The notes: a model not told the origin generated them from the letters alone. 64,000 nucleotides of DNA from Oceanobacillus sp. FSL K6-2867 (GCF_037963145.1 NZ_CP150144.1:2852001-2916000), one strand, 5' to 3'; numbered from the stretch's first letter, positions 1 to 9,279 are shown. Numbers and translations are program-made.

Positions 1-101
1 GTGGCATAGTCAAACCACTCAATCATATTTCCATAGGCAGAGCCACCTATGATTTTTTTCAACCCTGTTTGTTTGTTTTTTTCTATTATTGCAGATGCCA
101 T
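1..101 (-). CDS. MHS-family MFS transporter, N-terminal part (runs off the window)
   Basis: The minus strand opens with an ATG at 101 preceded by a clear AAGGAG ribosome binding site. The 33 visible residues contain G-N-M-I-E-W-F-D-Y-A just before the first membrane segment. That is the hallmark of the metabolite:H+ symporter (ProP/ShiA/KgtP-like) branch of the major facilitator superfamily, whose members import organic acids, betaines or shikimate with protons. The rest of the gene lies left of the window, so the substrate cannot be judged. It is divergent from the LysR gene and shares with it an intergenic region holding a cre match. Its position beside betaine-degradation genes makes a betaine-type substrate possible, but this is inference. 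Confidence 0.8.
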   Translation of the reverse strand, partial: MASAIIEKNKQTGLKKIIGGSAYGNMIEWFDYA

Positions 102-242
102 CTTTTCAACTCCTTACTTTTACTTTAAAAAAGTTAAGAATTTACCCGTAACTCAAATTTCTGTTAAGGAAAGTATGATCTCTTTTCTGTTGATTAATTT
201 AGAATTATTTAAACCTTGTTTAATATTAGAATTTATTATAAA

Positions 243-257
243 ATGAAAGCGTAATCA
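243..257 (+). promoter_or_regulatory. cre site (CcpA operator) match
   Basis: ATGAAAGCGTAATCA fits the WTGNAANCGNWNNCW consensus at every position. It lies between the divergent MFS and LysR genes and could serve either. Confidence 0.55.
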
Positions 258-325
258 TGTATAATGATTAAAAAAGATAGCTCCCATCTCTACTACTGAA
301 GGAATAAAAATCGAGGAGGCCACTC

Positions 326-1243
326 ATGGAAATTAAAGATCTGTTAATATTTCAAAGTGTTGCTCGAAATGGAAGTATCAGTAAAGCTGCAGATGAACTT
401 TGTTATGTTCAATCGCATGTTACAGCTAGAATTAAATCATTAGAATCAAAATTAAAAACGCAATTATTCGATCGTCATAGTAGGGGAACAACATTAAATA
501 CGGAAGGGAAAAGGCTTTTAGTCTATACCGAAAAAATATTATTCTTGATCGAAAAAATGAATAAGGAATTTCAGGATTCTGCCAATCCTTCCGGCACTCT
601 CGAGATTGGAACAGTGGAAACCATCATGAAACTGCCAATGATTTTATCTACCTATCATAGCAATCATCCAAATGTGGATTTAACTTTGAAAACCGGGGTT
701 TCTAAAGACCTTCTTAATCAGGTATTAAAACGTGAGCTGGATGGTGCTTTTGTTACAGGATTCGGCAATCATCCTGAAATTGAAAAAATTGAGGTTTTTC
801 AAGAAGAATTAGTTTTAATATCAGGCAGCAAAAGAATTAGCTATGACAGTTTAAAACATAAACCACTGCTTGTTTTTAATTCCGGGTGCAGTTACCGTGC
901 GCGATTAGAAAACTGGTTATATGATGGTGGGATAGTAAATGCAAAGGTTATGGAATTCGGTACATTGGAAACCATCTTGGGAAGTGTTACAGCTGGACTG
1001 GGAATTAGTCTAGTTCCACATTCAACGGTCAGTCATTTAGAGGAGGCTGAAGTTATTCAATGTTACCCTATACCTAAAAAATATAGTGACATATCAACCG
1101 TTTTTATTAGACAGGCAGATACTTATTTAACAAGTACAATGAAAAAATTTATTGATACGATCAATCAAGTCAGTAGTGAATCTTCTCTAATAACATTGAA
1201 ACCATTTTTAAATGTTTCCAATAATGAAAAGTACCCCGTATAG
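326..1243 (+). CDS. LysR-family transcriptional regulator
   Basis: A 305-residue protein with the LysR layout: an N-terminal winged helix-turn-helix (about residues 1-60, with S-I-S-K-A-A-D-E-L in the helix-turn-helix) and a C-terminal substrate-binding-like effector domain (about 90-290). The length is usual for the family. The ATG at 326 follows an AGGAGG box at a normal distance. LysR proteins usually control a divergent or neighbouring catabolic gene in response to a pathway metabolite. The divergent neighbour is the MHS transporter, and downstream lie a TetR regulator and the dimethylglycine dehydrogenase-like gene. The effector is unknown. Confidence 0.9.
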   Translation: MEIKDLLIFQSVARNGSISKAADELCYVQSHVTARIKSLESKLKTQLFDRHSRGTTLNTEGKRLLVYTEKILFLIEKMNKEFQDSANPSGTLEIGTVETIMKLPMILSTYHSNHPNVDLTLKTGVSKDLLNQVLKRELDGAFVTGFGNHPEIEKIEVFQEELVLISGSKRISYDSLKHKPLLVFNSGCSYRARLENWLYDGGIVNAKVMEFGTLETILGSVTAGLGISLVPHSTVSHLEEAEVIQCYPIPKKYSDISTVFIRQADTYLTSTMKKFIDTINQVSSESSLITLKPFLNVSNNEKYPV

Positions 1244-1359
1244 AATCGATACGGAATATGGGTTATAATATAGAAAGCAAAATAAATGCCAAACAAATTT
1301 CGGAGTAATAAGCTCTTATCACAATTCACTTGTATTATTATGACCTAGAGGTGTTGTTT

Positions 1360-2040
1360 TTGAAAAGTCAGATAGAAATAAACAAAGATAAGCAAACCAC
1401 TCGAATGATGAACTATTTTATTACTGCTACGGCTGAAATAATTGAAGAAGAAGGCTTTGATCAAGTAACGATAAGGAAAATCGCTGATTTAGCTGGATAT
1501 AATAGTGCAACAATATATAACTATTTTGAAGACTTATCTCATTTAATTTTCTTTGCATCTATGAGTATTGTCAAAAGGTATACAACTGCTTTGCCTGAAT
1601 ATCTTAAAAAAGCGACAAATCCTTTGGAAAGATATTTTGTTATTTGGGAATGCTTTTGTAAATATTCTTTTGAGTCGCCTAAAATCTATTATGCAGTATT
1701 TTCTTCTAATCTTGGAACACATCCAATTAACATGGAAAAATATTATGATTATTCACCATCAGATATCGTACAATTCTTAGAAAGTGATGATGATATTAAA
1801 CTTATGCTTTTAGAACCTGATAAATCAAAAAGAACATTAATCTCACTTGATCAGTGTGTAAGGGATGGCTATATTCAAGGTGTACAAGCAGAACAGCTTG
1901 CCGAGATCCATAGTTTAATATGGCATGGAATGATAACACTTTTTATTAATAATCGGACTACTTATACAGCCAGCCAAGCAACTGAAATAACTGTTAAACA
2001 TATACGCAATACTACACCTATAAATGGATATTCCATGTAA
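1360..2040 (+). CDS. TetR/AcrR-family transcriptional regulator
   Basis: About 226 residues from a TTG at 1360, which sits six bases after an AGAGGTG ribosome binding site; a longer TTG start at 1330 lacks one. The N-terminal TetR helix-turn-helix is clear (F-D-Q-V-T-I-R-K-I-A-D-L-A-G-Y-N-S-A-T-I-Y-N-Y-F, about residues 33-56). The rest is the variable helical ligand-binding and dimerisation domain. It follows the LysR gene in the same direction and converges with the flavoprotein gene 2268-4697. The ligand is unknown. A repressor of the betaine-catabolic or transporter genes nearby is plausible. Confidence 0.88.
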   Translation: MKSQIEINKDKQTTRMMNYFITATAEIIEEEGFDQVTIRKIADLAGYNSATIYNYFEDLSHLIFFASMSIVKRYTTALPEYLKKATNPLERYFVIWECFCKYSFESPKIYYAVFSSNLGTHPINMEKYYDYSPSDIVQFLESDDDIKLMLLEPDKSKRTLISLDQCVRDGYIQGVQAEQLAEIHSLIWHGMITLFINNRTTYTASQATEITVKHIRNTTPINGYSM

Positions 2041-2151
2041 TGTTGACTTCATGCACAGAAAATTTTCATTTAAGGGTAAGCCCAACTTTTGCAGTTATAT
2101 AGGTGGTACCAGAAACAGGTCTGACATGATTCAGGAAACTTCGTATTGAGA

Positions 2152-2206
2152 AACTAGGCGGTGTGCAGAGCTGAAAGCTCAGCCCGCCACACATTTTCAC
2201 CTAGTT
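2152..2206. other. Stem-loop between convergent genes
   Basis: Outer arms AACTAGG (2152-2158) and CCTAGTT (2200-2206) enclose an inner hairpin GAGCT-gaa-AGCTC (2168-2180). No T-run follows on either strand, so this is at best an atypical bidirectional terminator for the convergent TetR and flavoprotein genes. Confidence 0.35.
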
Positions 2207-2267
2207 ACAATTCTCCAAAACCTAAACAGTAGCAATGCTATTTTTTAAGATAAATATTTTCCTGAAC

Positions 2268-4697
2268 TTATTTTGTTAATACACTGGATTTATTAATTAC
2301 ACTGGCTGTGTATGGCTGGCCAAAGTATTCAATACTTAATTGCGTTTTATCATTTATATCCGGATTTAAAAATGCATATAATATTCCTCTTCCTTTACTG
2401 TAGTCATAACCTGCGCTGGTTACAAACCCAACTGCTTTACTTTCATGCAATACCGGCTCATGCCCCGTCATAACGATCGACGGATTATCCAGAACTAACT
2501 TTTTTAACACCAGTTTTGGTCCCCTTTTTTTACGATTAAGAAGAGATTCCTTACCAATAAAATATGATTTATTCAGATCTACTAATTGTTCAATACCTAC
2601 CTCATAAGGGTCATGCTCACTCCAGTAATCCGCACCATATCTTAAAGAATGAGATTCTAGTCGAAGACCTTCCAAAGCACGGTCTCCTGCAGCAATTAAC
2701 TTATTTGGACTGCCGGATTCCATGATAACATCCCATAACTGTAACCCTAGGTCTAATGTAGTGAAAAACTCCCAGCCCTCAATTCCAGCATAAGAATCGT
2801 ATAGGGCGAGAACAGGAACATTTTTGACAAAAACCTCTTTAGCTTGGCCTATTTCCCAATTGATTCTATTGAATGTATGAGGGTCAACCGATTTCATAAT
2901 TTCAACCGACTTAGCACCAACCACACTAAGACCACAGGTTCCTGCTGTTACATCCTGAATAAACACATGATCTGTTGCTGATAAATGTTTCTTTATCCAG
3001 TTTGCCTCGACTGCACCTGTACATAGAACAAAGAATTTTGAGTTTCCAGTACGAATTATTTTTATCTCATCTTTAACACCCGCTAGCTCGTGCAGCATTA
3101 AAGTGCTGATTACTTGTCCTACTGGAACATCAATATTGCTGGTTGTTAGAGATTGTAAAAAGTCAATTGCACCTTCACCACTAATCTCTAAACGATTTTT
3201 CGTTGATGTCACATCAAATAATCCCGCATATTGACGTGCATGCAATTGTTCCGCCTCAACTATTGGGGACCAATATTGAGCTGCCCAGCCATGGCGTTGC
3301 AGGATGGTATCTTCATAGTCTGCAACTAATGATTGATTTGCATCATACCATTGTGCTTGTTCCCAGCCTGACTTTTCGTTAAAATAAGCACCTAAGGTAG
3401 TTTGGCGCGCGTAGTATGGACTTACACGCATATTACGTGATGTTTCTGGCGGCATAAATGGGTGATGAATGGCGTAAACCTTTTCATAAGTTTCCAATGA
3501 GCGTTTTTTATAATAAGCAGGGCTTAAAGCATATGACTCAAAACGATTCATATCACACAGCTCCAGATCAAGGGTTGGTGCACCATTTACAATCCACTCA
3601 GCCATTTGTTTACCGACCCCCGCAGAGTGTGTTACCCAAACCGCTTCTGCTGTCCAAAACCCGCGTACTTTTTCTGACTCCCCTAATATAGGCATTCCAT
3701 CTGGTGTAAACGAGAAGATTCCGTTTATTCCTCTTTTTACTCCAGCTTGTTTTAGTCCAGGCACTAGGTTTTGCGCATCTTGCCATGGCTTACCATAAAA
3801 ATGCTCGGGTGTAAATGGCTTAATAGATGGCATTTCCTTCGTTTCTCCAAATCTCGCAATCTCATCTACCTCAACAGGCAATGTTTCATGCTGATAAGAA
3901 CCAATACCTACACTGTTAAACAATTGACGGTAATACATTGCATTATCTGAATCTCTGATAATTGGAGCGGTTACTTCCTCAGATTCTCCAGCTAATTCAA
4001 GTAAATCATTTGAAAATATATACTGATGTGCAATAGGCTGAAGTGGGATAGTATGTCCTACCATTTCTCCAATTCGTGGTCCCCAAAACCCAGCACAGCA
4101 AATTACCAAGTCTGCTTCAAAATTTCCAATGCTTGTCTCTACTGCTTTGACCTGACCATCTACCACATTAATCCCAGTTACCTCAGTGTTACCATGAAAG
4201 TTGGTGCCGCAGGATTTAGAAAAATCAGTCATTATGTTTATGGCTCTCAGAGGCTTAGCAATTCCATCTGTTGGTACATGCAGTGAGCCTAAAATAGCAT
4301 CTGGATTTATGAAGGAACACTTCTCCTTAGATTCCTCTGGTGAAAGAATTTGAGCTTCCATTCCCCATGATTTCCCTAATCCTGCCTTTCGTTTTAATTC
4401 ATCCAGACGTTCTTGTGTATTAGCCAGCTCTAAACTGCCCACTGGATAATAAGAAGGCTGTTCTTTGTCACTTAATTTTGTAAAGGCCTCAACTGTTTGT
4501 GAAGCTAACTCCGTAAGCAATTTTGAAGAATTAAGCTGTGCCACAAGACCAGGAGCGTGAGAGGTTGATCCTCCTGTTTCGAATAGTGGCCCTTGTTCAA
4601 TGACTGTTATATCTTGTTGCCCCATTTTGTTTAAGTAATATGCAGTACTGCATCCAACGACACCGGCACCTATGATCACAATCTTTTTTTGATCCAT
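2268..4697 (-). CDS. FAD-dependent dimethylglycine/sarcosine dehydrogenase-like protein with aminomethyltransferase domain
   Basis: About 809 residues. The N-terminal D-amino-acid-oxidase fold carries the FAD motif G-A-G-V-V-G (residues 10-15) and a S-T-S-H-A-P-G-L motif whose His (about 47) matches the residue that binds FAD covalently in dimethylglycine dehydrogenases. After a central FAO_M segment, the C-terminal half is a GcvT-like folate-binding aminomethyltransferase domain (about 420-800). The family oxidatively demethylates dimethylglycine or sarcosine and passes the one-carbon unit to tetrahydrofolate. With the Rieske oxygenase and BCCT transporter nearby it fits glycine betaine breakdown. 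Several ATGs are possible at 4712-4697; 4697 has the best spacing from a GGGG-containing box. Which methylamine it prefers cannot be told. Confidence 0.88.
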   Translation of the reverse strand: MDQKKIVIIGAGVVGCSTAYYLNKMGQQDITVIEQGPLFETGGSTSHAPGLVAQLNSSKLLTELASQTVEAFTKLSDKEQPSYYPVGSLELANTQERLDELKRKAGLGKSWGMEAQILSPEESKEKCSFINPDAILGSLHVPTDGIAKPLRAINIMTDFSKSCGTNFHGNTEVTGINVVDGQVKAVETSIGNFEADLVICCAGFWGPRIGEMVGHTIPLQPIAHQYIFSNDLLELAGESEEVTAPIIRDSDNAMYYRQLFNSVGIGSYQHETLPVEVDEIARFGETKEMPSIKPFTPEHFYGKPWQDAQNLVPGLKQAGVKRGINGIFSFTPDGMPILGESEKVRGFWTAEAVWVTHSAGVGKQMAEWIVNGAPTLDLELCDMNRFESYALSPAYYKKRSLETYEKVYAIHHPFMPPETSRNMRVSPYYARQTTLGAYFNEKSGWEQAQWYDANQSLVADYEDTILQRHGWAAQYWSPIVEAEQLHARQYAGLFDVTSTKNRLEISGEGAIDFLQSLTTSNIDVPVGQVISTLMLHELAGVKDEIKIIRTGNSKFFVLCTGAVEANWIKKHLSATDHVFIQDVTAGTCGLSVVGAKSVEIMKSVDPHTFNRINWEIGQAKEVFVKNVPVLALYDSYAGIEGWEFFTTLDLGLQLWDVIMESGSPNKLIAAGDRALEGLRLESHSLRYGADYWSEHDPYEVGIEQLVDLNKSYFIGKESLLNRKKRGPKLVLKKLVLDNPSIVMTGHEPVLHESKAVGFVTSAGYDYSKGRGILYAFLNPDINDKTQLSIEYFGQPYTASVINKSSVLTK

Positions 4698-5068
4698 AGT
4701 CATCATCCCCATTTCTCTAGATAATAATTTAACCTATTCTTGTGTACCAAAATTTTCGATGTTCTATGTTCATATCCACTGTTGTTTTGTTAGGAGCATT
4801 AAATCTTTTAGATATATGGATTGTAATCGCTGTCAATTATGACATAGCAAATCTCAATACGTTTACAATAGTCAGTAACTCTTTTAAGATTTATGCAACA
4901 TTCGTCATGTAAATAATCATGATTATTTATTAATTACGATAACACCAACATCAGCTATTGTAAATAGTATTTTTGATAATTTTACTATTTTTCCTAATGT
5001 AAAGAATATTTGATGATTATCTGTGGACGGGCTGTTAAAACTAAAGCACTTAAAAACAGCATAGAAAA

Positions 5069-5112
5069 ATCCTCGAATAAGTTAGAGAAAAGAATCTAAC
5101 TTATTCGAGGAT
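5069..5112 (-). terminator. Perfect 18-bp inverted repeat, terminator-like on the minus strand
   Basis: Two perfectly complementary 18-base arms (5069-5086 and 5095-5112) flank an 8-base loop. Read on the minus strand, the hairpin is followed directly by TTTTTC, as in an intrinsic terminator for the HxlR gene that ends 160 bases away. The rest of 4698-5274 is AT-rich and should hold the flavoprotein promoter; I see no gene in it. Confidence 0.6.
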
Positions 5113-5274
5113 ATATGGAGATCAAGTAAACTTATGCAAGCAAGGTATACTTAGAATTAGATTTAGCATATGGTAAGAGAAGCACATAATTCTAAGAATA
5201 TTATTTAAATTTTCAAAAAACATAACAGAGAGATGAGTCAATTTTTGTTCAAAAGCAAGTGGGATCCCATTTGT

Positions 5275-5637
5275 TTACTTAGAGGATTTTGATCCTTCCA
5301 GCCTTTCCATAAAATTCCCCATATGCTTTTCACTCCATTCATACATTGAGTCAACGATTGGCATGAGGCTTTCCCCAATTTCGGTTAGTGAATATTCTAC
5401 TTTTGGGGGAGAAACAGGATGGACTTCACGATAGACGATAAGGTCTTCTTCAAGCTCTCTCAATTGACTAGCGAGCATTCTTGGCGTTATTTCAGGGATC
5501 AGGTTTTTAAGTTCGCCAAACCTTTTGGTACCTTCTTTATCAAGATACCACATGATAAGCATTTTCCATTTGCCGCTAATGATAGAGATAGTCAATTCTT
5601 TGCCCCGACTAAATTTCCTATTACTTAGCTTCCCCAT
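5275..5637 (-). CDS. HxlR-family helix-turn-helix regulator
   Basis: A 120-residue protein covering the whole winged-helix HxlR domain (about residues 18-108). Typical segments are [33 protein letters not shown], and the wing [10 protein letters not shown]. The ATG at 5637 lies downstream of GAAGGAG. HxlR proteins are small dimeric DNA-binding regulators that often respond to redox or electrophile stress. There is no cysteine in the usual position near the N-terminus, so a thiol-switch role is not supported. It stands alone, divergent from the Rieske gene cluster. Confidence 0.9.
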   Translation of the reverse strand: MGKLSNRKFSRGKELTISIISGKWKMLIMWYLDKEGTKRFGELKNLIPEITPRMLASQLRELEEDLIVYREVHPVSPPKVEYSLTEIGESLMPIVDSMYEWSEKHMGNFMERLEGSKSSK

Positions 5638-6064
5638 TTTGTTTAATCTTCTCCTTCATAATTTTATTGTAAGCATTTTCAATATATAACAAAAATTATC
5701 CAGTTGCAATTTAAAAAAATGGAATATTCAGAAACAGGGATGCGAATTGTGTAAACTTTAAGGCTTTCATTGTCATACCTAATCATAAAGTGGATGAGTG
5801 TCCGAAAAAGAGAAAACCGTAAAGATTCGGCACTTCTAAAGTGGACGTACCAGCAAAATAATAATGGTTTTCTTTAATAGTGCAATTTTTGATACTATTA
5901 CATTTAGCAAATTCTGTATAAAAAATCCCTTCTTTTTTTTTAGAAATTTGTATCTTATAATTTGGAAAAATAGCAGAAGGGTGTGATGCGGGGAGCTAAA
6001 GAAAAAGAAATTTATCTGTATCAGTGCTGGAATTGATGGATGAAGTTGGACTTGTTACACAAAA

Positions 6065-6079
6065 TGTATTCGCTTTCAT
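6065..6079 (-). promoter_or_regulatory. cre site match
   Basis: On the minus strand this reads ATGAAAGCGAATACA, identical to the cre match at 58723 and fitting WTGNAANCGNWNNCW fully. It lies about 275 bases upstream of the Rieske oxygenase start, far for direct repression unless the promoter is distal. Confidence 0.4.
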
Positions 6080-6146
6080 TAATGGGTTATGTAAAACAGC
6101 AAATAATTACATTAGCCCACAATACTTGACAAGAAATTTACTGCAT

Positions 6147-6306
6147 TAGCTGTTATTAGGTATTACAGGGAATATGCAGCACCTTAGCAATTTATATGTC
6201 TATTCAATTTTTTTAATCAACGGGTTTTATAAGCGTTCAAGGACTATTTTACCCCCGCTTTTTAATTATGAGATGGGCTATAACGCGTAAAGGCGGGAAG
6301 AAGTAA
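6147..6306 (+). pseudogene. Decayed 3' end of a membrane protein gene (unidentified)
   Basis: The 716-base stretch 5638-6353 has no intact gene. From about 6147 one frame reads L-L-L-G-I-T-G-N-M-Q-H-L-S-N-L-Y-V-Y-S and continues hydrophobic to about 6222. A shift of frame then gives G-F-I-S-V-Q-G-L-F-Y-P-R-F-L-I-M-R-W-A to a basic tail and a stop at 6306. The two halves together look like the last membrane segments of a transporter or membrane protein. I do not recognise the family. It could also be chance. Confidence 0.3.
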
Positions 6307-6353
6307 GGTTTGACTTTATAAATATATAAAAGCTCATAAAGGAGGAGTAATAG

Positions 6354-7502
6354 ATGGCTGCGAATCAAAATGTTTTAAAGAATAAAGGGGAGCTGCAACC
6401 TACGTTAAAAGGAGAATTATATACGTCCCCGGATGTTTTTGAATTGGAAAAAAAGAATATTTTCTCAGAATCATGGCTTTTTGTTGGGTATGAATATGAC
6501 GTTGCAGAGCATGGACAGTACATCACAACCAGAATCAATGATGAAAATGTCCTGATTATTAGGGGGAAAGACAATGTGCTGCGTGCATTTTTAAATGTTT
6601 GCCGACACCGCGGCGCAACGCTTTGCAGTGAAGCATCTGGTACAACGAAGGCCTTGCGTTGTCCATATCATTCCTGGACTTATGGACTAAATGGCTCCTT
6701 GGCTGGGGTGCCAAATGCAAATGAATGCCGTGAACAATTAATTAACAATGATGACTATGGTTTAGAAAAGGTTAATCTCGAGGTATGGAATGGACTGATT
6801 TGGATAAACTTCTCAGAAAATCCAGAACCAGCAGAACCATTGCTGAATCAACAAATAATGGAGAGATTAGGTAACCTCGAAACATTTGGCAGATATCAAA
6901 TTCCTGATCTAAGGGTTGCCCATTCTAAAACGTATGATGTAAAGGCAAACTGGAAGATTATTGTGGAAAATTTTCAGGAATGTTACCATTGTTCCTCCAT
7001 TCACCCTGAATTAACAGAAGCTTTACCTGAATTTCGTTCAGGGGTTGGTACACAAAATACAGTCGGGGCAGGGGCCTCTTTTAAAGATGGGGTAGAGTAT
7101 TTCTCAATAAGCGGCAAAGGCAGCAGGCCAATGCTAAAAGGCTTGCTTCCGGAGGATGACCGTTTATACTATGGCATGACAATTGTCCCGCATGTATTCA
7201 TTAATTTAACGCCAGATCATGTGATCACACATCGAATTTATCCAGTAAGTGCAGATAGATCTATTGTTATTTGCGATTGGCTGTTCGACCCAGAAGAAAT
7301 GGCAAAATCCGACTTTGATCCAATGGATGCAGTTGAACTATTCCATCGTGTAAATGAACAGGATTTCGCTGCTTGCAGGTGGTGTCACGAAAATATGAAC
7401 TCAAAGGCATTTAAAAATGGAGGAGTTTTAGTTCCTCTAGAAAATCACGTTACCAAATTTTATAATTTCGTACTGGATTCAATTGGCATGTCATCTTCAT
7501 AA
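6354..7502 (+). CDS. Rieske-type oxygenase alpha subunit, glycine betaine monooxygenase-like (GbcA family)
   Basis: A 382-residue ring-hydroxylating-oxygenase fold. The Rieske [2Fe-2S] ligands are C83-x-H85 and C103-x2-H106. The mononuclear iron site shows E-N-F-Q-E-C-Y-H-C-S-S-I-H-P with His 212 and His 217. The E-C-Y-H-C signature and the absence of a beta-subunit gene are typical of the GbcA/carnitine oxygenase branch, which removes a methyl group from quaternary amines (betaine to dimethylglycine plus formaldehyde). The ATG at 6354 follows AAGGAGGAG. Ferredoxin and reductase genes follow directly and would supply electrons. Betaine as substrate is inferred from the BCCT transporter and dimethylglycine dehydrogenase-like neighbours; carnitine, choline or stachydrine are alternatives. 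Confidence 0.87.
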   Translation: MAANQNVLKNKGELQPTLKGELYTSPDVFELEKKNIFSESWLFVGYEYDVAEHGQYITTRINDENVLIIRGKDNVLRAFLNVCRHRGATLCSEASGTTKALRCPYHSWTYGLNGSLAGVPNANECREQLINNDDYGLEKVNLEVWNGLIWINFSENPEPAEPLLNQQIMERLGNLETFGRYQIPDLRVAHSKTYDVKANWKIIVENFQECYHCSSIHPELTEALPEFRSGVGTQNTVGAGASFKDGVEYFSISGKGSRPMLKGLLPEDDRLYYGMTIVPHVFINLTPDHVITHRIYPVSADRSIVICDWLFDPEEMAKSDFDPMDAVELFHRVNEQDFAACRWCHENMNSKAFKNGGVLVPLENHVTKFYNFVLDSIGMSSS

Positions 7503-7541
7503 TATATTATTTTACTTTACTCTCCATGGAGAACTTGGGAC

Positions 7542-7578
7542 TTTTATGGTGGCAGGACCATCTTCTGCCACCATAAAA
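7542..7578. other. Perfect 14-bp intercistronic hairpin
   Basis: Arms TTTTATGGTGGCAG (7542-7555) and CTGCCACCATAAAA (7565-7578) with a 9-base loop lie between the Rieske and ferredoxin genes. No T-run follows on the plus strand. It may protect the upstream mRNA end or reduce readthrough, giving unequal expression of oxygenase and ferredoxin. Confidence 0.6.
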
Positions 7579-7650
7579 CATCAGGGAATTTCTAACTAAC
7601 GTTAAGTGAAAGAAAGTTTTTATTTTATGAAAAGGAGAGGAGACATTAAC

Positions 7651-7896
7651 TTGGCTTATGTAATTACGTCACCTTGCCAAAATGAAAAAGCAGGAGAATG
7701 CATAGAAGTTTGCCCGGTCGATTGTATAGAAGAGGGAGAAGCTATGTTTTATATCGATCCGAATATATGTATTGATTGCGGTGCCTGTCAAACAGTATGT
7801 CCAGCAGAGGCAATATATATGGAGGATGAAGTTCCAGAGGAAGAAAATGAATACATTCAATTGAATCGAAAATTCTTTGAAAAGGTAGATATATAA
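7651..7896 (+). CDS. Ferredoxin of the 7Fe type ([3Fe-4S]/[4Fe-4S])
   Basis: Eighty-one residues from a TTG at 7651, preceded by GGAGAGGAG; earlier starts at 7606 and 7627 would add a non-conserved tail before the conserved A-Y-V-I. The cysteine pattern C9-x7-C17-x3-C21-P, C40-x2-C43-x2-C46-x3-C50-P matches seven-iron ferredoxins: C9, C17 and C50 would hold a 3Fe-4S cluster, and C21, C40, C43 and C46 a 4Fe-4S cluster. An acidic C-terminal segment follows. Placed between the oxygenase and a ferredoxin reductase, it most likely shuttles electrons to the Rieske centre, replacing the fused reductase (GbcB) used in Pseudomonas. Confidence 0.9.
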   Translation: MAYVITSPCQNEKAGECIEVCPVDCIEEGEAMFYIDPNICIDCGACQTVCPAEAIYMEDEVPEEENEYIQLNRKFFEKVDI

Positions 7897-7929
7897 TAGA
7901 TTAGCAGGTCAATTGGAGGAGGGATTTGG

Positions 7930-8922
7930 TTGAAGGGAGACACAGAAATATATGATATAACAATCCTAGGTGGCGGTCCGGTAGGTTTGTTTACTGCTTT
8001 CTATGGCGGATTGCGCCAAGCTAGTGTAAAAATAATCGAAAGCCTGCCACAACTTGGTGGGCAGCTTTCCACATTGTATCCTGAAAAATATATATATGAT
8101 ATTGCAGGCTTTCCAAAAGTACGTGCTCAAGAATTAGTGGACAATTTGGCAGAGCAAGCAAAAATGTTCGAGCCAACAATTGCTTTAGATCAAGAAATTG
8201 TCAAACTTGAACGGCTGGAAGACCAAACCTTTAAGTTAACTTCTAATAAAGAAGTTCATTATACAAAAACCATTATTATTACAGCTGGAAATGGAGCGTT
8301 TCAACCGCGTCGATTAAACGTTGGAAAATGCGATCAATTTGAAGGTGAGAACTTGCATTATTATGTAAACGATATGAATCGATTTAAAGATCAGCATGTA
8401 ATGTTGTTTGGTGGTGGAGATTCAGCGGTTGACTGGGCACTTATGCTTGAGCCAATTGCAAAAAAAGTTACTCTTGTCCATCGCCGTGACACATTTAGAG
8501 CGCATGAGCACAGTGTCCAATTATTAATGTCTTCCAGTGTTGAAATTTTAACACCATATGTCCCAACAAAAATAATTGGAGAAAAGAAAGCAGAAAAAGT
8601 ATTATTGCAAGAAGTTAAAGGTGAAAAGGAAATGGAATTAGAAATTGATTCATTATTATGTAACTATGGTTTCGTATCTACACTAGGTCCAATCAAAAAT
8701 TGGGGATTGCAAATTGAAAAAAACAGCATTGTTGTTAATACAAAAATGGAAACAAATATACCTGGCATCTATGCAGCAGGTGATATTACCACCTATCCAG
8801 GTAAAGTAAAATTAATCGCAGTTGGATTCGGTGAAGGCCCAACCGCAATTAATAACGCAAAAGCATATATAGATCCGAGGGTCCGCGTCCAACCACTTCA
8901 TAGTACAAGCTTATTTGCTTAA
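7930..8922 (+). CDS. Ferredoxin-NADP+ reductase, thioredoxin-reductase-like (YumC type)
   Basis: A 330-residue flavoprotein with two dinucleotide-binding motifs: G-G-G-P-V-G near residue 14 (FAD) and G-G-G-D-S-A near 163 (NADPH). It lacks the C-x-x-C redox pair of thioredoxin reductase. The C-terminal [11 protein letters not shown] segment and extended tail match the FNR type of Bacillus YumC. It would reduce ferredoxin with NADPH. The TTG start at 7930 follows GGAGGAGGG, 33 bases after the ferredoxin stop, so the two are probably co-translated units of one operon. It is likely a dedicated paralogue of the housekeeping reductase. Confidence 0.92.
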   Translation: MKGDTEIYDITILGGGPVGLFTAFYGGLRQASVKIIESLPQLGGQLSTLYPEKYIYDIAGFPKVRAQELVDNLAEQAKMFEPTIALDQEIVKLERLEDQTFKLTSNKEVHYTKTIIITAGNGAFQPRRLNVGKCDQFEGENLHYYVNDMNRFKDQHVMLFGGGDSAVDWALMLEPIAKKVTLVHRRDTFRAHEHSVQLLMSSSVEILTPYVPTKIIGEKKAEKVLLQEVKGEKEMELEIDSLLCNYGFVSTLGPIKNWGLQIEKNSIVVNTKMETNIPGIYAAGDITTYPGKVKLIAVGFGEGPTAINNAKAYIDPRVRVQPLHSTSLFA

Positions 8923-8940
8923 TTAATGAAAATGCTAACA

Positions 8941-9249
8941 TTAAATTGCTTCATAACCAGTCCGATTAGCATAGAGTGTCATCAGCAATTTGATTAACAA
9001 TCTAGTAAGAGAATTATCCCGTGTTAGCCACTTAATGAAATAATTTTGTACTTGTAGTGGAATTATTGCAGGTAAGTTAAAAATAAGGCCAAGTAGCTTA
9101 CCTGCAATAAATGGATGAAATGGCAAAATAATTCTAAGCATTTGAACTGGCGATATCCGTACCCTTCCCCAAAACGGAAAATATCTATGATGATATATTA
9201 GAATGATTATTTCCAATTCGCTTATGCCCGCTTTAAGATTGCACTCCAT
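8941..9249 (-). CDS. Uncertain 102-codon frame, possible gene fragment
   Basis: An open frame on the minus strand between the reductase and the BCCT transporter. It is hydrophobic and basic, with segments F-P-F-W-G-R-V and L-Y-A-N-R-T-G-Y-E at the end that look like real protein. No ribosome binding site precedes the ATG at 9249. It could be the C-terminal remnant of a longer gene truncated when the BCCT gene arrived, or a chance frame. I do not recognise a family. It covers most of the 357-base gap here. Confidence 0.25.
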   Translation of the reverse strand: MECNLKAGISELEIIILIYHHRYFPFWGRVRISPVQMLRIILPFHPFIAGKLLGLIFNLPAIIPLQVQNYFIKWLTRDNSLTRLLIKLLMTLYANRTGYEAI

Positions 9250-9279
9250 TTTACAAAAAATTTAAAGAAGGTGAATTTA

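Noticed and set aside
49..246. 65-codon plus-strand frame rich in Phe
   Set aside because: It overlaps the start of the MHS transporter on the minus strand and has no ribosome site or family likeness.
2095..2115. AGGTGGTACC resembling a T-box sequence
   Set aside because: It lies between convergent genes, with no downstream gene start, specifier loop or full T-box consensus.
9000..9110. Pairing of two copies of a GCAGGTAAG-like sequence (9067 and 9101 region) as an operator
   Set aside because: The arms are short and lie inside the doubtful minus-strand frame; no regulator or promoter link is visible.
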